A DNA stretch of 64,000 nucleotides, from NCBI GenBank assembly GCA_029562975.1, contig JAKQTR010000024.1, forward strand, positions 1 through 64,000, written 5' to 3'. Source of the DNA: Acidobacteriota bacterium (lineage in GTDB: Bacteria > Acidobacteriota > Vicinamibacteria > Vicinamibacterales > JAKQTR01). Positions 50,508-61,127 of the stretch are shown here, one piece after another (the stretch's first letter is position 1; every line of letters starts with the position of its first letter). The translations under genes and the position numbers were made by a program. Below the pieces are notes generated by a model. It saw only the letters and a program-made list of their open reading frames with translations, was not told the DNA's origin and did no database searches.

Positions 50508-51607
50508 TAGTTCGTGAACCTCCGCATCCTCACGTTGAGAATCAGCCCGACGCCCGCGAGGGTCGCGATGAGGGACGATCCGCCGTAGCTCATCAGCGGC
50601 AGCGTCAGTCCCTTGACCGGCGCCAGTCCCGCGGACATCGAGACGTTGTAGACGACCTGGAAGAGGAAGCTGGACAGCACGCCCACGACCAGCAGCGCCC
50701 CGAGGCGGTCGCGGGCGCGCCGGGCCGTGTCCACGGCCCTCAGCACGACGAACGCATACAGGGCGAGGACGACCAGCACGCCCACGAAGCCCTGCTCCTC
50801 GGCGAGCACCGAGAAGATGAAGTCTTTGTGCGCGACGGGGAGGAAGCTCAGCTGGCCCTGCGTGCCCTTCCGGAAGCCCTTGCCCCACAATCCGCCGGAC
50901 CCGACGGTGATCCGGGCCTGGATCTGCTGGTAGCCGGCCCCGAGGGGGTCGCGCGACGGGTTGACGAAGCTCAGGATCCGCCCGCGCTGGTAGTCCTGCA
51001 GGGCGAAGGTCCACGCTGCCGGGGCGGTGAGCAGGGCGGCGGCCAGGAGGAGCCCGAGCAGCTTCAGCCGCATGCCCGCGAGGATCGCCACGCCGAGCAC
51101 CACCGACGCGATGGTCACCGCGGTGCCGAAATCCGGCTGCCGGGCGACCAGCACGACCGGCACGGCGGTGAGGGCGCCGGCGATGGCGAGTTCGCGCCCC
51201 GAGGGGGCCTGGTGCCGGGTCTCGCTGAAGAGCCGCGCGAGCACCAGGGCCAGGCCGATCTTCATGAACTCGGAGGGCTGCAGGTTGAACCACGGCAGCG
51301 CGATCCAGCGGCGTCCGCCGCCGCGCACGCTTCCGAACTCGAGCACGTAGACGAGCAGAAGGACCAGGCCGCCGTAGATGAGGTGGGCGCGCTCGCCGAA
51401 GGACCGGTAGTCGATCACCAGGCACACGAGCAGGGCGCCCGTGCCGAGCACCAAGGCGTAGACCTGCGTCGCCGGCAGCTGCGAGGCCGTCGCCCGCGAC
51501 GGGTCCGCCGTCGCGCTGGCGATCATCACGACCCCGATGGCGCACAGCAGGTACACCGCGCCCAGCATGAGCCAGTCGATGTGCGCACACAGCCGCCGGT
51601 CGAACAT
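50507..51607 (-). CDS. rodA: Rod-shape-determining peptidoglycan glycosyltransferase RodA
   Basis: A 366-residue SEDS protein that polymerises glycan strands in the elongasome together with PBP2. About ten membrane segments. Family blocks: RRWIALPWFNLQPSEFMKIG, VVLVARQPDFGTAVTI, DPLGAGYQQIQARITVGSGG, and GLTLPLMSYGGSSLIATL; the Asp in ARQPDFG and the Glu in LAEEQGF are the functionally important acidic residues. Follows mrdA after 14 bases and overlaps rng. Confidence 0.97.
   Translation of the reverse strand: MFDRRLCAHIDWLMLGAVYLLCAIGVVMIASATADPSRATASQLPATQVYALVLGTGALLVCLVIDYRSFGERAHLIYGGLVLLLVYVLEFGSVRGGGRRWIALPWFNLQPSEFMKIGLALVLARLFSETRHQAPSGRELAIAGALTAVPVVLVARQPDFGTAVTIASVVLGVAILAGMRLKLLGLLLAAALLTAPAAWTFALQDYQRGRILSFVNPSRDPLGAGYQQIQARITVGSGGLWGKGFRKGTQGQLSFLPVAHKDFIFSVLAEEQGFVGVLVVLALYAFVVLRAVDTARRARDRLGALLVVGVLSSFLFQVVYNVSMSAGLAPVKGLTLPLMSYGGSSLIATLAGVGLILNVRMRRFTN
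50519..50523 (-). promoter_or_regulatory. rng: Shine-Dalgarno for rng inside the rodA 3' end
   Basis: GGAGG on the minus strand lies within the last codons of rodA (MRRFTN) and 11 bases before the GTG of rng. It supports the GTG over the later ATG and indicates translational coupling. Confidence 0.6.
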
Positions 51608-51621
51608 GGCGCTCCCCGCCC

Positions 51622-53511
51622 CTACTGCCCTGCACCCGCGCCGCGCGCCGCCGCGGGCGCCGGCGCGCCCGGCGGCGCCTCGAAGGCCGGCAGCGGGCGG
51701 CCTTCCCGTTTGGCGAAGTACGTCTCCAGGACGTGGCGGGCGATCGGCGCCGCGCTCGATCCGTGCTCCCCGTGCTCCGCGAACACGACGCCGGCGATCT
51801 CGGGGTTGTCGCGCGGCGCGAAGAAGGCGAACCAGCCGTGATCGCGCAGGTCCCGCTCCGTCCGCCCGGCCGCCCGCCGGCCGCCCTCGAGCGAGATCAC
51901 CTGCGCCGTGCCCGTCTTCCCCGCCACGTCGTGCCCGGGAATGCGCGCCCGGCCGCCGGTCCCGGCGCCGTTGACGACGAGCCAGAACCCGTCGTGGAGC
52001 GCCGCGACGGTCTCCGGCTTCAGCCGCGGCCCTTCCGGCGCCGCCACCTCGTCAGGCGGGCGCCAGCCCTGCCCGTCGTTGATCGCCTTGAGCAGGCGCG
52101 GCGGGCAGTGCGGTCCGCCGTTCGCCACCGCGGCGTACAGGTTCGCCAGCGAAATCGGGGTGACCGAAACCTGCCCCTGGCCGATCGCCACCGAGATCGT
52201 CTCGCCGGCGTACCACTTCTCCCCCGTGCGGGCCTTCTTCCACTCCGGCGAGGGCACGAGGCTCTCGACCTCGTTCGGCAGATCGATCCCCGTCTTCCCG
52301 GCGAGCCCGAGCAGCGCGGCCCACTTGTGCAGGCGTTCGATCCCGACCATGTTGCCGACGGTGTAGAAGTACGTGTTGCAGGACTTCTCGATGGCGTGGC
52401 GCAGGTCGACGGGGCCGTGGCCGCTCTTGCTGTGGCACTGGAAGAACCGCCCGTAGAAGGTCGCGCCGCCGCGGCAGGTCACCGTGAAGACCGGCGTGAT
52501 GATCCCTTCCTCGAGCGCGGCGGCCGCCACCACCGCCTTGAAGGTCGACCCCGGCGAGTACCGGCCCTGGATCGCGCGGTTCTGCAGCGGCTTCAGCACG
52601 TCGGTGTTGAGGCGGATCCAGGTGGCCCGATCGATGCCGGTGGCGAAGTTGTTCGGGTCGTACGCCGGCAGGCTGACCAGCGCGAGCACCTCCCCCGACC
52701 TGGGATCGAGGAACGCCGCGGCCCCCTGGTACCCCAGGGCGTGGAACGCGTGCTCGGCCGCCAGCTGGAGGTCGAGGTCGATTGTCAACTGGAGCCGCCG
52801 CCCCTCCGACGCCGCAATCTCCTGCAGGGTCGCGATCTCGCGGCCGACGCTGTTCACCATCACGCGCCGCTCGCCGTCGGTGCCCATGAGCTCGGTGTTG
52901 TAGGCCCGCTCCACGCCCGACTGGCCGACGACGGCGCCCGGGCGCAAGCCGCCGGTCTGGACCTGCGCCTCGCTGGCCTCGCCCACGTAGCCCAGCAGGT
53001 GCGCCCCGACGCCGAGCGCCGGGTAGCGGCGCGTCGGCACGCGCTCGACGACGACGTCCGGCAGCTCGAAGTCCAGCCGGCGCGCCAGCACCGCCGACAC
53101 CTGCGCGAGGCTCGCGTCGCCGATCACGACGACGGGCCGGTAGCGCGGCTCGCTGCGGTGACGGTCCAGCTCGTCGCGGATGCGCTGCTCGGCCACGCCG
53201 GTGGCTTCCGCGAGGCGGCGGACGACGCGGTCGAGGTCGCGGCTGTGCTCGCGCAGGATCGAGATCGTGTACGCGTCCCGGTTCTCCACGAGCGGGCGGA
53301 ACTCGCGGTCGTAGAGGATGCCGCGGGGCGCGCGCAGGGCGAGCCGGCGCTGGTGGTTGTTCTCGGCCAGCCTCACGTACTCCGCGTTCATGACCACCTG
53401 GAAGTACCAGAACGCGACCGCGAGCGCGGCGAACGTCGTCACGACGCACACGGAAAGCGCGTTGAGCCGCGACGCCAGTCTCCGCCGCTGGAGCGAGGGA
53501 GGGCCCGTCAC
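51622..53511 (-). CDS. mrdA: Penicillin-binding protein 2 (transpeptidase)
   Basis: A 629-residue class B PBP cross-linking peptidoglycan in elongation. One membrane helix (residues about 20-42), pedestal domain (RAPRGILYDREFRPLVENRD), and transpeptidase domain with the SxxK motif in YSPGSTFKAV, the SxN motif in EKSCNTYFY, and KTGTAQVIS. The C-terminal tail is Pro/Ala-rich. The GTG start overlaps the mreD stop (GTGA). Confidence 0.97.
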   Translation of the reverse strand: MTGPPSLQRRRLASRLNALSVCVVTTFAALAVAFWYFQVVMNAEYVRLAENNHQRRLALRAPRGILYDREFRPLVENRDAYTISILREHSRDLDRVVRRLAEATGVAEQRIRDELDRHRSEPRYRPVVVIGDASLAQVSAVLARRLDFELPDVVVERVPTRRYPALGVGAHLLGYVGEASEAQVQTGGLRPGAVVGQSGVERAYNTELMGTDGERRVMVNSVGREIATLQEIAASEGRRLQLTIDLDLQLAAEHAFHALGYQGAAAFLDPRSGEVLALVSLPAYDPNNFATGIDRATWIRLNTDVLKPLQNRAIQGRYSPGSTFKAVVAAAALEEGIITPVFTVTCRGGATFYGRFFQCHSKSGHGPVDLRHAIEKSCNTYFYTVGNMVGIERLHKWAALLGLAGKTGIDLPNEVESLVPSPEWKKARTGEKWYAGETISVAIGQGQVSVTPISLANLYAAVANGGPHCPPRLLKAINDGQGWRPPDEVAAPEGPRLKPETVAALHDGFWLVVNGAGTGGRARIPGHDVAGKTGTAQVISLEGGRRAAGRTERDLRDHGWFAFFAPRDNPEIAGVVFAEHGEHGSSAAPIARHVLETYFAKREGRPLPAFEAPPGAPAPAAARGAGAGQ

Positions 53512-54029
53512 CGGAACGACCTCCGCTTCCGCCGGCGCTCCGCCGCGGCCTCGGCCCAGCGCTTCACCGACGGCGCGAAGTCCCAGGCGGCCAACAGCAG
53601 CACGCCCGCCGCCGCGTTCGCGATCGCCTGGGACCCGGCCTCAAGAAGCGGATGATCGTAGCGCCGGAGCCCGAGCAGCACCGAGAGGCCCATGAACCCG
53701 GCCGCGCTGACGAGCGTGCCGCCCGCGAAGACCAGGCCCCGCGCGGCGGCGCCGGCCACGATGAACTGCGTGGCCGCCACGCCCGCGAGGTATCCCGCCA
53801 CGCTCTTGCCGAGGCCGCTCAGGCCGAGGATCCCGCCCCCCAGGGCGTCCTGCAGCAGCCCCGTGATTGCGCCCGACGCCAGGCCCGCCACGCGGCCGTG
53901 GCGCAGCCCGACGGCGACCACGGCCACGAGGACGAGGTCGACGAACGCGCCGGCGGCGGCGCCCGGCAGGACGCCCTGGAGGAGCACCGCCGCCAGCAGG
54001 AACGCCGCCGGGCCGAGGGCCGTCTTCAC
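53508..54029 (-). CDS. mreD: Rod-shape-determining membrane protein MreD
   Basis: A 173-residue membrane protein with five or so helices (FLLAAVLLQGVLPGAAAG onward). MreD sequences are poorly conserved; SGAITGLLQDALGGGILGLS with Gly-Leu-rich membrane turns resembles the family, and the place between mreC and mrdA settles it. The start is a GTG at 54029 overlapping the mreC stop, with GGAGGAGGG 5 bases upstream. Confidence 0.9.
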   Translation of the reverse strand: MKTALGPAAFLLAAVLLQGVLPGAAAGAFVDLVLVAVVAVGLRHGRVAGLASGAITGLLQDALGGGILGLSGLGKSVAGYLAGVAATQFIVAGAAARGLVFAGGTLVSAAGFMGLSVLLGLRRYDHPLLEAGSQAIANAAAGVLLLAAWDFAPSVKRWAEAAAERRRKRRSFR

Positions 54030-54886
54030 CCGCCCTCCTCCGCGCCCGCGCGGGGCGGCGCCACGTCGGGCTGGCGGGGCGACACGATCACCAGGACGTA
54101 CTCGAGGCGCGAGAAGTCCACGGCGGCCTTGATCGTCACGCGCGTGTAGGCCGGGCCGGCCCGGCGGACCTCGACCACGCGCCCGAGCGCCAGCCCGGCG
54201 GGATAGATGCCGTCGAGGCCGGCCGTCACCACGGCGTCGTCCGGCTGCACGTCGGCGGTGGCGGAGAGGTACTCGAAGCGGAGGGTCGCGTCGCCGTTGC
54301 CGAGGGCGATGCCCTCTGACCGCGTGCGTTCGACGCGTCCCGAGACGGCGGCGCTGCGGTCCACGACGAACTGCACGGTGGAGGCGGAGGCGGCGGCGAT
54401 GGCGACGCGGCCGACGACGCCGCCCTGCGCGATGACCGCCATGTTCCGGCGCACGCCGTCGCGAGCTCCCTTGTCGATGGTCACGGACCTGTAATCGGGC
54501 GACGCGCTGCCGGCGACGACCCGGGCGCCCGTCGTGGTCCAGGGGACGCTCGCGCGCACGCCCGCGAGCGCCCGGAGGCCCTCGGTGCCGGAAGCGCTCG
54601 CCCGGGCCTCCGCCAGGGCGCCGCGCAGGGCCTCTGCGTCGCGGGCCAGCCTCGCGTTCTCCTCCCGCACGTGCCACAGCGCCACGTAGCCGTCCACGAT
54701 CGATCGCAGGACGCCCGCGGCGAGCCAGCTCCCCTCCTGCAGGCGCGTCACGAGGCCCACGATGCCGGTGCGGAGCAGCGAGGGGCCGCCCGCCGTGCCG
54801 ACTTGCGCCGAGACGAGCAGCACGTGGGCCACGATCACCGCGGCGAGCAGGAGCGGGGCGCGGCTGCTGAGGTCCCGGCGCGCCAT
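54026..54886 (-). CDS. mreC: Rod-shape-determining protein MreC
   Basis: A 286-residue bitopic protein: N-terminal membrane helix (LLLAAVIVAHVLLVSAQVG), a coiled coil around 65-110 (ENARLARDAEALRGALAEA) and the periplasmic beta domains (ARVVAGSASPDYRSVTIDKG, VVGRVAIAAASASTVQFVVD). MreC links MreB, RodA and PBP2. Starts 3 bases after the mreB stop. The last 15 residues are variable. Confidence 0.95.
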   Translation of the reverse strand: MARRDLSSRAPLLLAAVIVAHVLLVSAQVGTAGGPSLLRTGIVGLVTRLQEGSWLAAGVLRSIVDGYVALWHVREENARLARDAEALRGALAEARASASGTEGLRALAGVRASVPWTTTGARVVAGSASPDYRSVTIDKGARDGVRRNMAVIAQGGVVGRVAIAAASASTVQFVVDRSAAVSGRVERTRSEGIALGNGDATLRFEYLSATADVQPDDAVVTAGLDGIYPAGLALGRVVEVRRAGPAYTRVTIKAAVDFSRLEYVLVIVSPRQPDVAPPRAGAEEGG

Positions 54887-54889
54887 GCC

Positions 54890-55915
54890 TCAGTCGATCG
54901 AGATCTTGCGCAGCAGGTTGAAGTCGCCCAGCATCTTCCCGGCCCCGAGGACGACCGAGGACAGGGGATCCTCGGCCATCGCCAGGGGCAGCCCGGTTTC
55001 CTCGCGCAGCCGCTTGTCGAGGTTGCGCAGGAGCGCGCCGCCCCCCGAGAGCACGATGCCGCGGTCCACGATGTCGGCGGAGAGCTCGGGCGGCGTGCGT
55101 TCGAGGGCCACGCGCACGGCGTCGACGATCACGTTGATCGTCTCGGCCAGGGCATCGCGGATCTCCTCGTCGGTGATGGTGATGGTCTTCGGCACGCCCT
55201 CCACCAGGTGGCGGCCCTTGATCTCCATGCTGAGCCGCTCGTCCAAGGGGAACGCCGACCCGATCTCCATCTTGATCTGCTCGGCGGTCCGCTCGCCGAT
55301 GAGCAGGTTGTGGTTGCGCTTGATGTACTGGATGATGGACTCGTCCATCTCGTTGCCGGCGACGCGCACGGCCTTCGAGTACACGATGCCCGCCAGCGAG
55401 ATGACCGCGATGTCGCTCGTGCCGCCGCCGATGTCCACGATCATGTTGCCCGTGGGCTCGGTGATGGGCATGCCCGCGCCGATGGCGGACGCCATCGCCT
55501 CCTCGACGAGGTAGACCTCGCTGGCCTTCGCGCGGTACGCGCTCTCCTTGACGGCGCGCTTCTCCACCTGCGTGATTTCCGACGGCACGCCGATCACGAT
55601 GCGCGGGCGCACCCACATGGCGCCGTTGTGCGCCTGCTTGATGAAGTGCGTCAGCATTTTCTCGGTGATCTCGAAGTCGGCGATGACGCCGTCCTTCATG
55701 GGCTTGATCGCCACGATGTTGCCCGGCGTGCGCCCGAGCATGTCCTTCGCCGCGTTGCCGACCGCCTCGACCTTGCCGTTCAGCTTGTTGATGGCCACAA
55801 TCGACGGTTCGTTCACGACAATGCCGCGCCCGCGGGCGTAGACGCAGGTGTTGGCGGTGCCCAGATCGATGGCGAGGTCGCTGGAGAACAACGAGAAGAG
55901 GGAACGGAAGGCCAA
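54890..55915 (-). CDS. mreB: Rod-shape-determining protein MreB
   Basis: A 341-residue bacterial actin. ATP-site motifs are complete: [19 protein letters not shown] (phosphate 1), [17 protein letters not shown] (phosphate 2), and [16 protein letters not shown] (adenosine). The MreB-specific insertion and [13 protein letters not shown] are present. It heads the mreB-mreC-mreD-mrdA-rodA-rng string, all on the minus strand. The GGDEF gene lies 25 bases upstream. Confidence 0.98.
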   Translation of the reverse strand: MAFRSLFSLFSSDLAIDLGTANTCVYARGRGIVVNEPSIVAINKLNGKVEAVGNAAKDMLGRTPGNIVAIKPMKDGVIADFEITEKMLTHFIKQAHNGAMWVRPRIVIGVPSEITQVEKRAVKESAYRAKASEVYLVEEAMASAIGAGMPITEPTGNMIVDIGGGTSDIAVISLAGIVYSKAVRVAGNEMDESIIQYIKRNHNLLIGERTAEQIKMEIGSAFPLDERLSMEIKGRHLVEGVPKTITITDEEIRDALAETINVIVDAVRVALERTPPELSADIVDRGIVLSGGGALLRNLDKRLREETGLPLAMAEDPLSSVVLGAGKMLGDFNLLRKISID

Positions 55916-55940
55916 CGGTGTGACTCCTTGCGGCCCGGCC

Positions 55941-57014
55941 TCAGCGCGGCGGGGCCAGGCAGTAGCTGTTCTTGCCGCGTTCCTTGACGCGGTACATCGC
56001 CTCGTCGGCGGCGCGCAGCAGCTCCTCGGGCGCCAGCGTGACGTCCGGCAGCGTGGCGATGCCCACCGACGCCGTCAGGCGCACGTCGAGGTGCAGCGGC
56101 TGCAGGAACGGAAACGCCGCCAGCCGGTCCCTGACGCGCCGCGCGACCACGACGGCGCCCTCGGCGGGCGTGTCCGGAAGCACGACGACGAACTCGTCGC
56201 CGCCGTAGCGCGCCACGATGTCGCTCTCGCGCGCGCACCCGCGGATCACGGTGGCCGCCTCGACGATCGCCCGGCTCCCGCACAGGTGCCCGTGGGTGTC
56301 GTTCACCGACTTGAACCCGTCCAGATCGATGAACAGCACCGACAGCGGCCGGCTGTACCGGACCGCGCGCTTCGTTTCGCGGTGCAGCGCGTCGCGGAGG
56401 AAGCGCGAGTTGTGCAGGCCGGTCAGATCGTCGGTGACCGACAGCGCTTCGGCCTGCTGCAGCAGCAGGGCGTGGTCCAGGGCCAGGGCCATCATGCCCA
56501 GCACCGACTCCAGCAGCGGCCGCACGCCCGCCGCGAACCTGGGCTGGCGCGCGCTCGGCCGGCGGTCGAACCCGACGAGCACCGCGGCGCGGCGGCCCCG
56601 TCCCGCCAGGGGCAGGGCCACCACCGTCGCGTCGCCCGCCGCCTGCACGCGCCCGTCCCGGCGCAGGTCGGCCGACACGAACTCCGACCCGTGCATCATC
56701 ACCCAGGAGGCGACGCCCACCAGCGTCGGCTCGTCCGGCCCCTGGTGGTCGCGGGCGTGGAGAAGCCTGACCTGGCCGGTCCCATCGCTCGTCAGCACAG
56801 CCCATGTATCGGCGGGAATCCACGCCGAGACGCGATCCACGAGCATGCGGGCGATGCGCGCGGGGTCCGTGTCCGCGTACGCCTCGCGGACCACCTCCTC
56901 GAGCACCGAGCGCCGCCGCAGCGCGCGGCGCAGCTCCGGCTGGCCGCGCCGCAGGCGCTCGGCGAAATCGAGCGGCTGGCCGCCCGCCTCACCAGGACTC
57001 CGTGTGGGGGACAC
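55941..57014 (-). CDS. Diguanylate cyclase, GAF-like plus GGDEF domains
   Basis: A 357-residue soluble protein. Residues about 35-185 look like a GAF sensor ([39 protein letters not shown]). Residues about 190-350 are [43 protein letters not shown], and [13 protein letters not shown], with RESD five residues before it as a c-di-GMP inhibitory I-site, and [13 protein letters not shown]. An active, product-inhibited enzyme is expected. The start is a GTG at 57014. It precedes mreB by 25 bases and may be cotranscribed with the cell-shape genes. Confidence 0.9.
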   Translation of the reverse strand: MSPTRSPGEAGGQPLDFAERLRRGQPELRRALRRRSVLEEVVREAYADTDPARIARMLVDRVSAWIPADTWAVLTSDGTGQVRLLHARDHQGPDEPTLVGVASWVMMHGSEFVSADLRRDGRVQAAGDATVVALPLAGRGRRAAVLVGFDRRPSARQPRFAAGVRPLLESVLGMMALALDHALLLQQAEALSVTDDLTGLHNSRFLRDALHRETKRAVRYSRPLSVLFIDLDGFKSVNDTHGHLCGSRAIVEAATVIRGCARESDIVARYGGDEFVVVLPDTPAEGAVVVARRVRDRLAAFPFLQPLHLDVRLTASVGIATLPDVTLAPEELLRAADEAMYRVKERGKNSYCLAPPR

Positions 57015-57051
57015 TCCCGCTGGCTCCCGCTAAGTCGCTCAGTTCCCAGCG

Positions 57052-57057
57052 AATATA
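57052..57057 (-). promoter_or_regulatory. Putative -10 box (TATATT) for the GGDEF/mre operon
   Basis: TATATT on the minus strand, 38 bases before the GTG at 57014; no good -35 is seen. The surroundings are G+C-rich, which makes it stand out. Confidence 0.4.
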
Positions 57058-57143
57058 GCACAGCGGCCCGGGCCCGGGCGGCCCGATTCGTCCCCCACTC
57101 GGCTGCGGCGGCGCCCCGGGGATGCGCCCGACCGGCGGTGCGC

Positions 57144-57149
57144 TACAAT
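57144..57149 (+). promoter_or_regulatory. Putative -10 box (TACAAT) for the pentose operon
   Basis: TACAAT, 69 bases before the isomerase ATG, in the divergent gap to the GGDEF gene. The -35 region is weak, which would fit activator dependence; no operator is recognised. Confidence 0.4.
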
Positions 57150-57217
57150 CGCCGTGCCCCTGCCCTTCCCGGGCCTCGTCCCGTGGTCGCGCACCTGCTC
57201 CTCGGGGGTACCAGCTC

Positions 57218-58642
<1,425 letters not shown>

Positions 58643-58764
58643 GGGCACGCGTTCGGGAGCCGCGATCCGGCGGCGCTGCCGGCGGCAAGTGGGCCGTCAG
58701 CCCGGCCGCGCCGAGCCCGAAGGCCCGGCTCCGCACTCACGATGCGTGGCGGGAGGCGACGGCC

Positions 58765-60345
58765 ATGGTGGTGGCAGGCGTGGATTTCGGCACCTTGAGC
58801 GTGCGGGTGTCGATCGTGGACGAGAGGCGGGGACGCCTCGGCAGCGGCACCGCGGAGTACCCGCTCACGCGGAGCCGCCACGACCCCGATCTCGCCACCG
58901 AGCGACACGCCGATCACATGGACGCCCTGGTCCTCGCGATGCGGCGCGCGCTGGCGGACGCCGGCGTGCCCGGCCGCGAGGTCCGGGCCGTCGCCATCGA
59001 CACCACGGGGTCGAGCATCGTCCCCGTCGGCGAGAGGCTGGAGCCCATCGGCGACTACTACTTGTGGTGCGATCACCGCGCGTGGCGCGAGGCGCGCGAG
59101 ATCACGGCGAAGGCCCGCGAGCTGAAGCTGCCGGCCCTCGACTGGTGCGGGGGCGTCTACTCGGCGGAATGGGGTTTCTCGAAGCTGCTGCACTGGCTGC
59201 GCCACAACCCCGGCGCGCGTTCGCGCTTCGTGACGGTGCTCGAGCACTGCGACATGGCGGCCGCCGCGCTGTGCGGCATCACCGACCCGGACCAGGTGCC
59301 GCGCAGCGTCTGCGCCATGGGGCACAAATGGATGTGGAACCCGGCCTGGGGCGGCCTGCCCGACGAGGCGTTCCTGCAGGCCGTCGATCCGCTCCTGGCC
59401 GGCGTGCGCGACCGCATCACGGGGCGGTTTGCGGCCTCCGACGCCATCGCGGGGCGCCTGGCGCCCGCGTGGGCCAGCCGCCTGGGCCTGCGGCCCGGCA
59501 TTCCGATTCCGATCGGCGCCCTCGACGCCCACTGGGACGCCATCGGCGCCGGCATCCGCCTCGGCGACGTTGTCAACGTGATCGGCACCTCGACCTGCAT
59601 CATGGCCATCAGCGACGCGCATACCCTCGTCCCCGGGGTGTGCGGCGTCGTGCCGGGGTCGGTGCACCCGGGCTACACCGGCGTCGAGGCGGGCCTCTCG
59701 GCCACCGGCGACATCTTCGAGGCGATCGCCCGCCGCGCGGGCCGCGACGTGGCCGGGCTCTCGGAGGCCGCCTCCGGGCGCCGCGCGGGCGAAACCGGAC
59801 TGCTGCGCCTGACATGGGACAACGGCGACCGGACGGTGCTCGTGAATCCCGAGCTCGGCGGCGTCACGCTGGGCTGGAACCTCACGCACGCGGCCGAGGA
59901 CGAGCTGTTCGCCGCCATCGAGGGCACGGCGTTCCACACGCGGGTGATCCTGGAGCGCATGGAGCAGCACGGCGTGCCCGTCCGGCGGATCATCAACGCC
60001 GGCGGCATCCCGCGGAAGAACGCGCTGTTGAACCGCGTCTACGCCAGCGTCCTCGGCAAGCCCGTCCTCGTGCCGAAGCAGGAATCGACGAGCCTCGGCT
60101 CGGCGATTTTCGCCTTCATGGCCGCGGGGGCGTTTCCGACGATCGAGGCGGCGCAGGACGCGCTCTGCCCGGCCTACGACGCCGTGGAGCCGGACGCCGC
60201 CGACGCGCGCGTGTACGAGGACCTCTTCGGCCTCTACCGCGCGCTCTACTTCGGGTTCGGCAGCCCCGACGCGGCGCCGGTGGCGATCGGCGCCGTCCTG
60301 CCCGCGCTGCGCGAGACGGCGTCGCGCGCGAGGAGCCGGTCGTGA
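58765..60345 (+). CDS. araB: Ribulokinase-like FGGY carbohydrate kinase
   Basis: A 526-residue FGGY kinase. Ribulokinase features: VAGVDFGTLSVRVSIVD, AIDTTGSSIVPV, YLWCDHRAWREA, MGHKWMWNPAWGGLP and the catalytic GALDAHWDAIGAG; ATP-site AGGIPRKNALLNRVYA. Length is typical of AraB (about 550). GGGAGG precedes the ATG at 58765. It phosphorylates a ketopentose, most likely L-ribulose, giving the substrate of the next enzyme. The GTG of the epimerase overlaps its stop. Confidence 0.9.
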   Translation: MVVAGVDFGTLSVRVSIVDERRGRLGSGTAEYPLTRSRHDPDLATERHADHMDALVLAMRRALADAGVPGREVRAVAIDTTGSSIVPVGERLEPIGDYYLWCDHRAWREAREITAKARELKLPALDWCGGVYSAEWGFSKLLHWLRHNPGARSRFVTVLEHCDMAAAALCGITDPDQVPRSVCAMGHKWMWNPAWGGLPDEAFLQAVDPLLAGVRDRITGRFAASDAIAGRLAPAWASRLGLRPGIPIPIGALDAHWDAIGAGIRLGDVVNVIGTSTCIMAISDAHTLVPGVCGVVPGSVHPGYTGVEAGLSATGDIFEAIARRAGRDVAGLSEAASGRRAGETGLLRLTWDNGDRTVLVNPELGGVTLGWNLTHAAEDELFAAIEGTAFHTRVILERMEQHGVPVRRIINAGGIPRKNALLNRVYASVLGKPVLVPKQESTSLGSAIFAFMAAGAFPTIEAAQDALCPAYDAVEPDAADARVYEDLFGLYRALYFGFGSPDAAPVAIGAVLPALRETASRARSRS

Positions 60346-61046
60346 CGGCGCGGCGCCTGCGCGAAGCGGTGTGCGAGGCAAACCGCGACCTGTTCCGCCG
60401 CGGCCTCGTCTTCGAGTCGTTCGGAAACGCGAGCGGCGTCGATCGCGCGCGCGGCCTCGTCGTCATCAAGCCCAGCGGCGTGCCCTGCGAGCGGCTCGCG
60501 CCGTCGGACCTGGTGGTGACCGATCTCGACGGCCGCCCCGTCGAAGGGCGCCTCCGCTCCTCGTCCGACCTGCCGACGCACCTGGAGATTTACCGGGCTT
60601 TCCCCTCGGTTGGCGGCGTCGCGCACGCGCACTCGACGTTCGCAACCGCCTGGGCGCAGGCCGGCCGCGAGATTCCCTGCCTCGGGACCGCCCACGCCGA
60701 CTACTTCCCCGGCCCCGTCCCCATCACGCGGCGGATGACGCCGGCCGAGATCCGCACCGATTACGAGGCCAACACGGGCCGGGTCATCGTCCGCCGCCTC
60801 GCGCGGCTGGACCCCGCCGCGACCTCCGCCGTGCTCGTGCACGGGCACGGACCGTTCGCGTGGGGCGCGTCGGCCGCCGACGCCGTTCGCGCGGCAGCCG
60901 TCCTCGAGGAGCTGGCGCGCCTGGCGTGGGCCACCGCCACGCTCAACCCCGGCGCCGGCCCGATTCGCAGGGCGCTGCACGAGAAGCACTTCGGGCGGAA
61001 GCACGGCCCCGGGGCCTACTACGGGCAGCCGCCGCGGGAACGCTGA
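60342..61046 (+). CDS. araD: L-ribulose-5-phosphate 4-epimerase
   Basis: A 234-residue class II aldolase/epimerase: GNASGVDRARGLVVIKPSGV, THLEIYRAFPSVGGVAHAHS (two zinc histidines in HAHS), GTAHADYFPG and VLVHGHGPFAWG with the third histidine. The C-terminal RKHGPGAYYGQ is typical of AraD. The GTG start overlaps the kinase stop. Completes conversion of L-arabinose to D-xylulose 5-phosphate, entering the pentose phosphate pathway. Confidence 0.93.
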   Translation: MTARRLREAVCEANRDLFRRGLVFESFGNASGVDRARGLVVIKPSGVPCERLAPSDLVVTDLDGRPVEGRLRSSSDLPTHLEIYRAFPSVGGVAHAHSTFATAWAQAGREIPCLGTAHADYFPGPVPITRRMTPAEIRTDYEANTGRVIVRRLARLDPAATSAVLVHGHGPFAWGASAADAVRAAAVLEELARLAWATATLNPGAGPIRRALHEKHFGRKHGPGAYYGQPPRER

Positions 61047-61127
61047 CCGCCCCGAGCGGCCGCGGTTGCGGTCCCCTCGCGCGAGACGCTAGACTAGCAT
61101 GCTGGTCTGGATGGAGACACAGGCACC

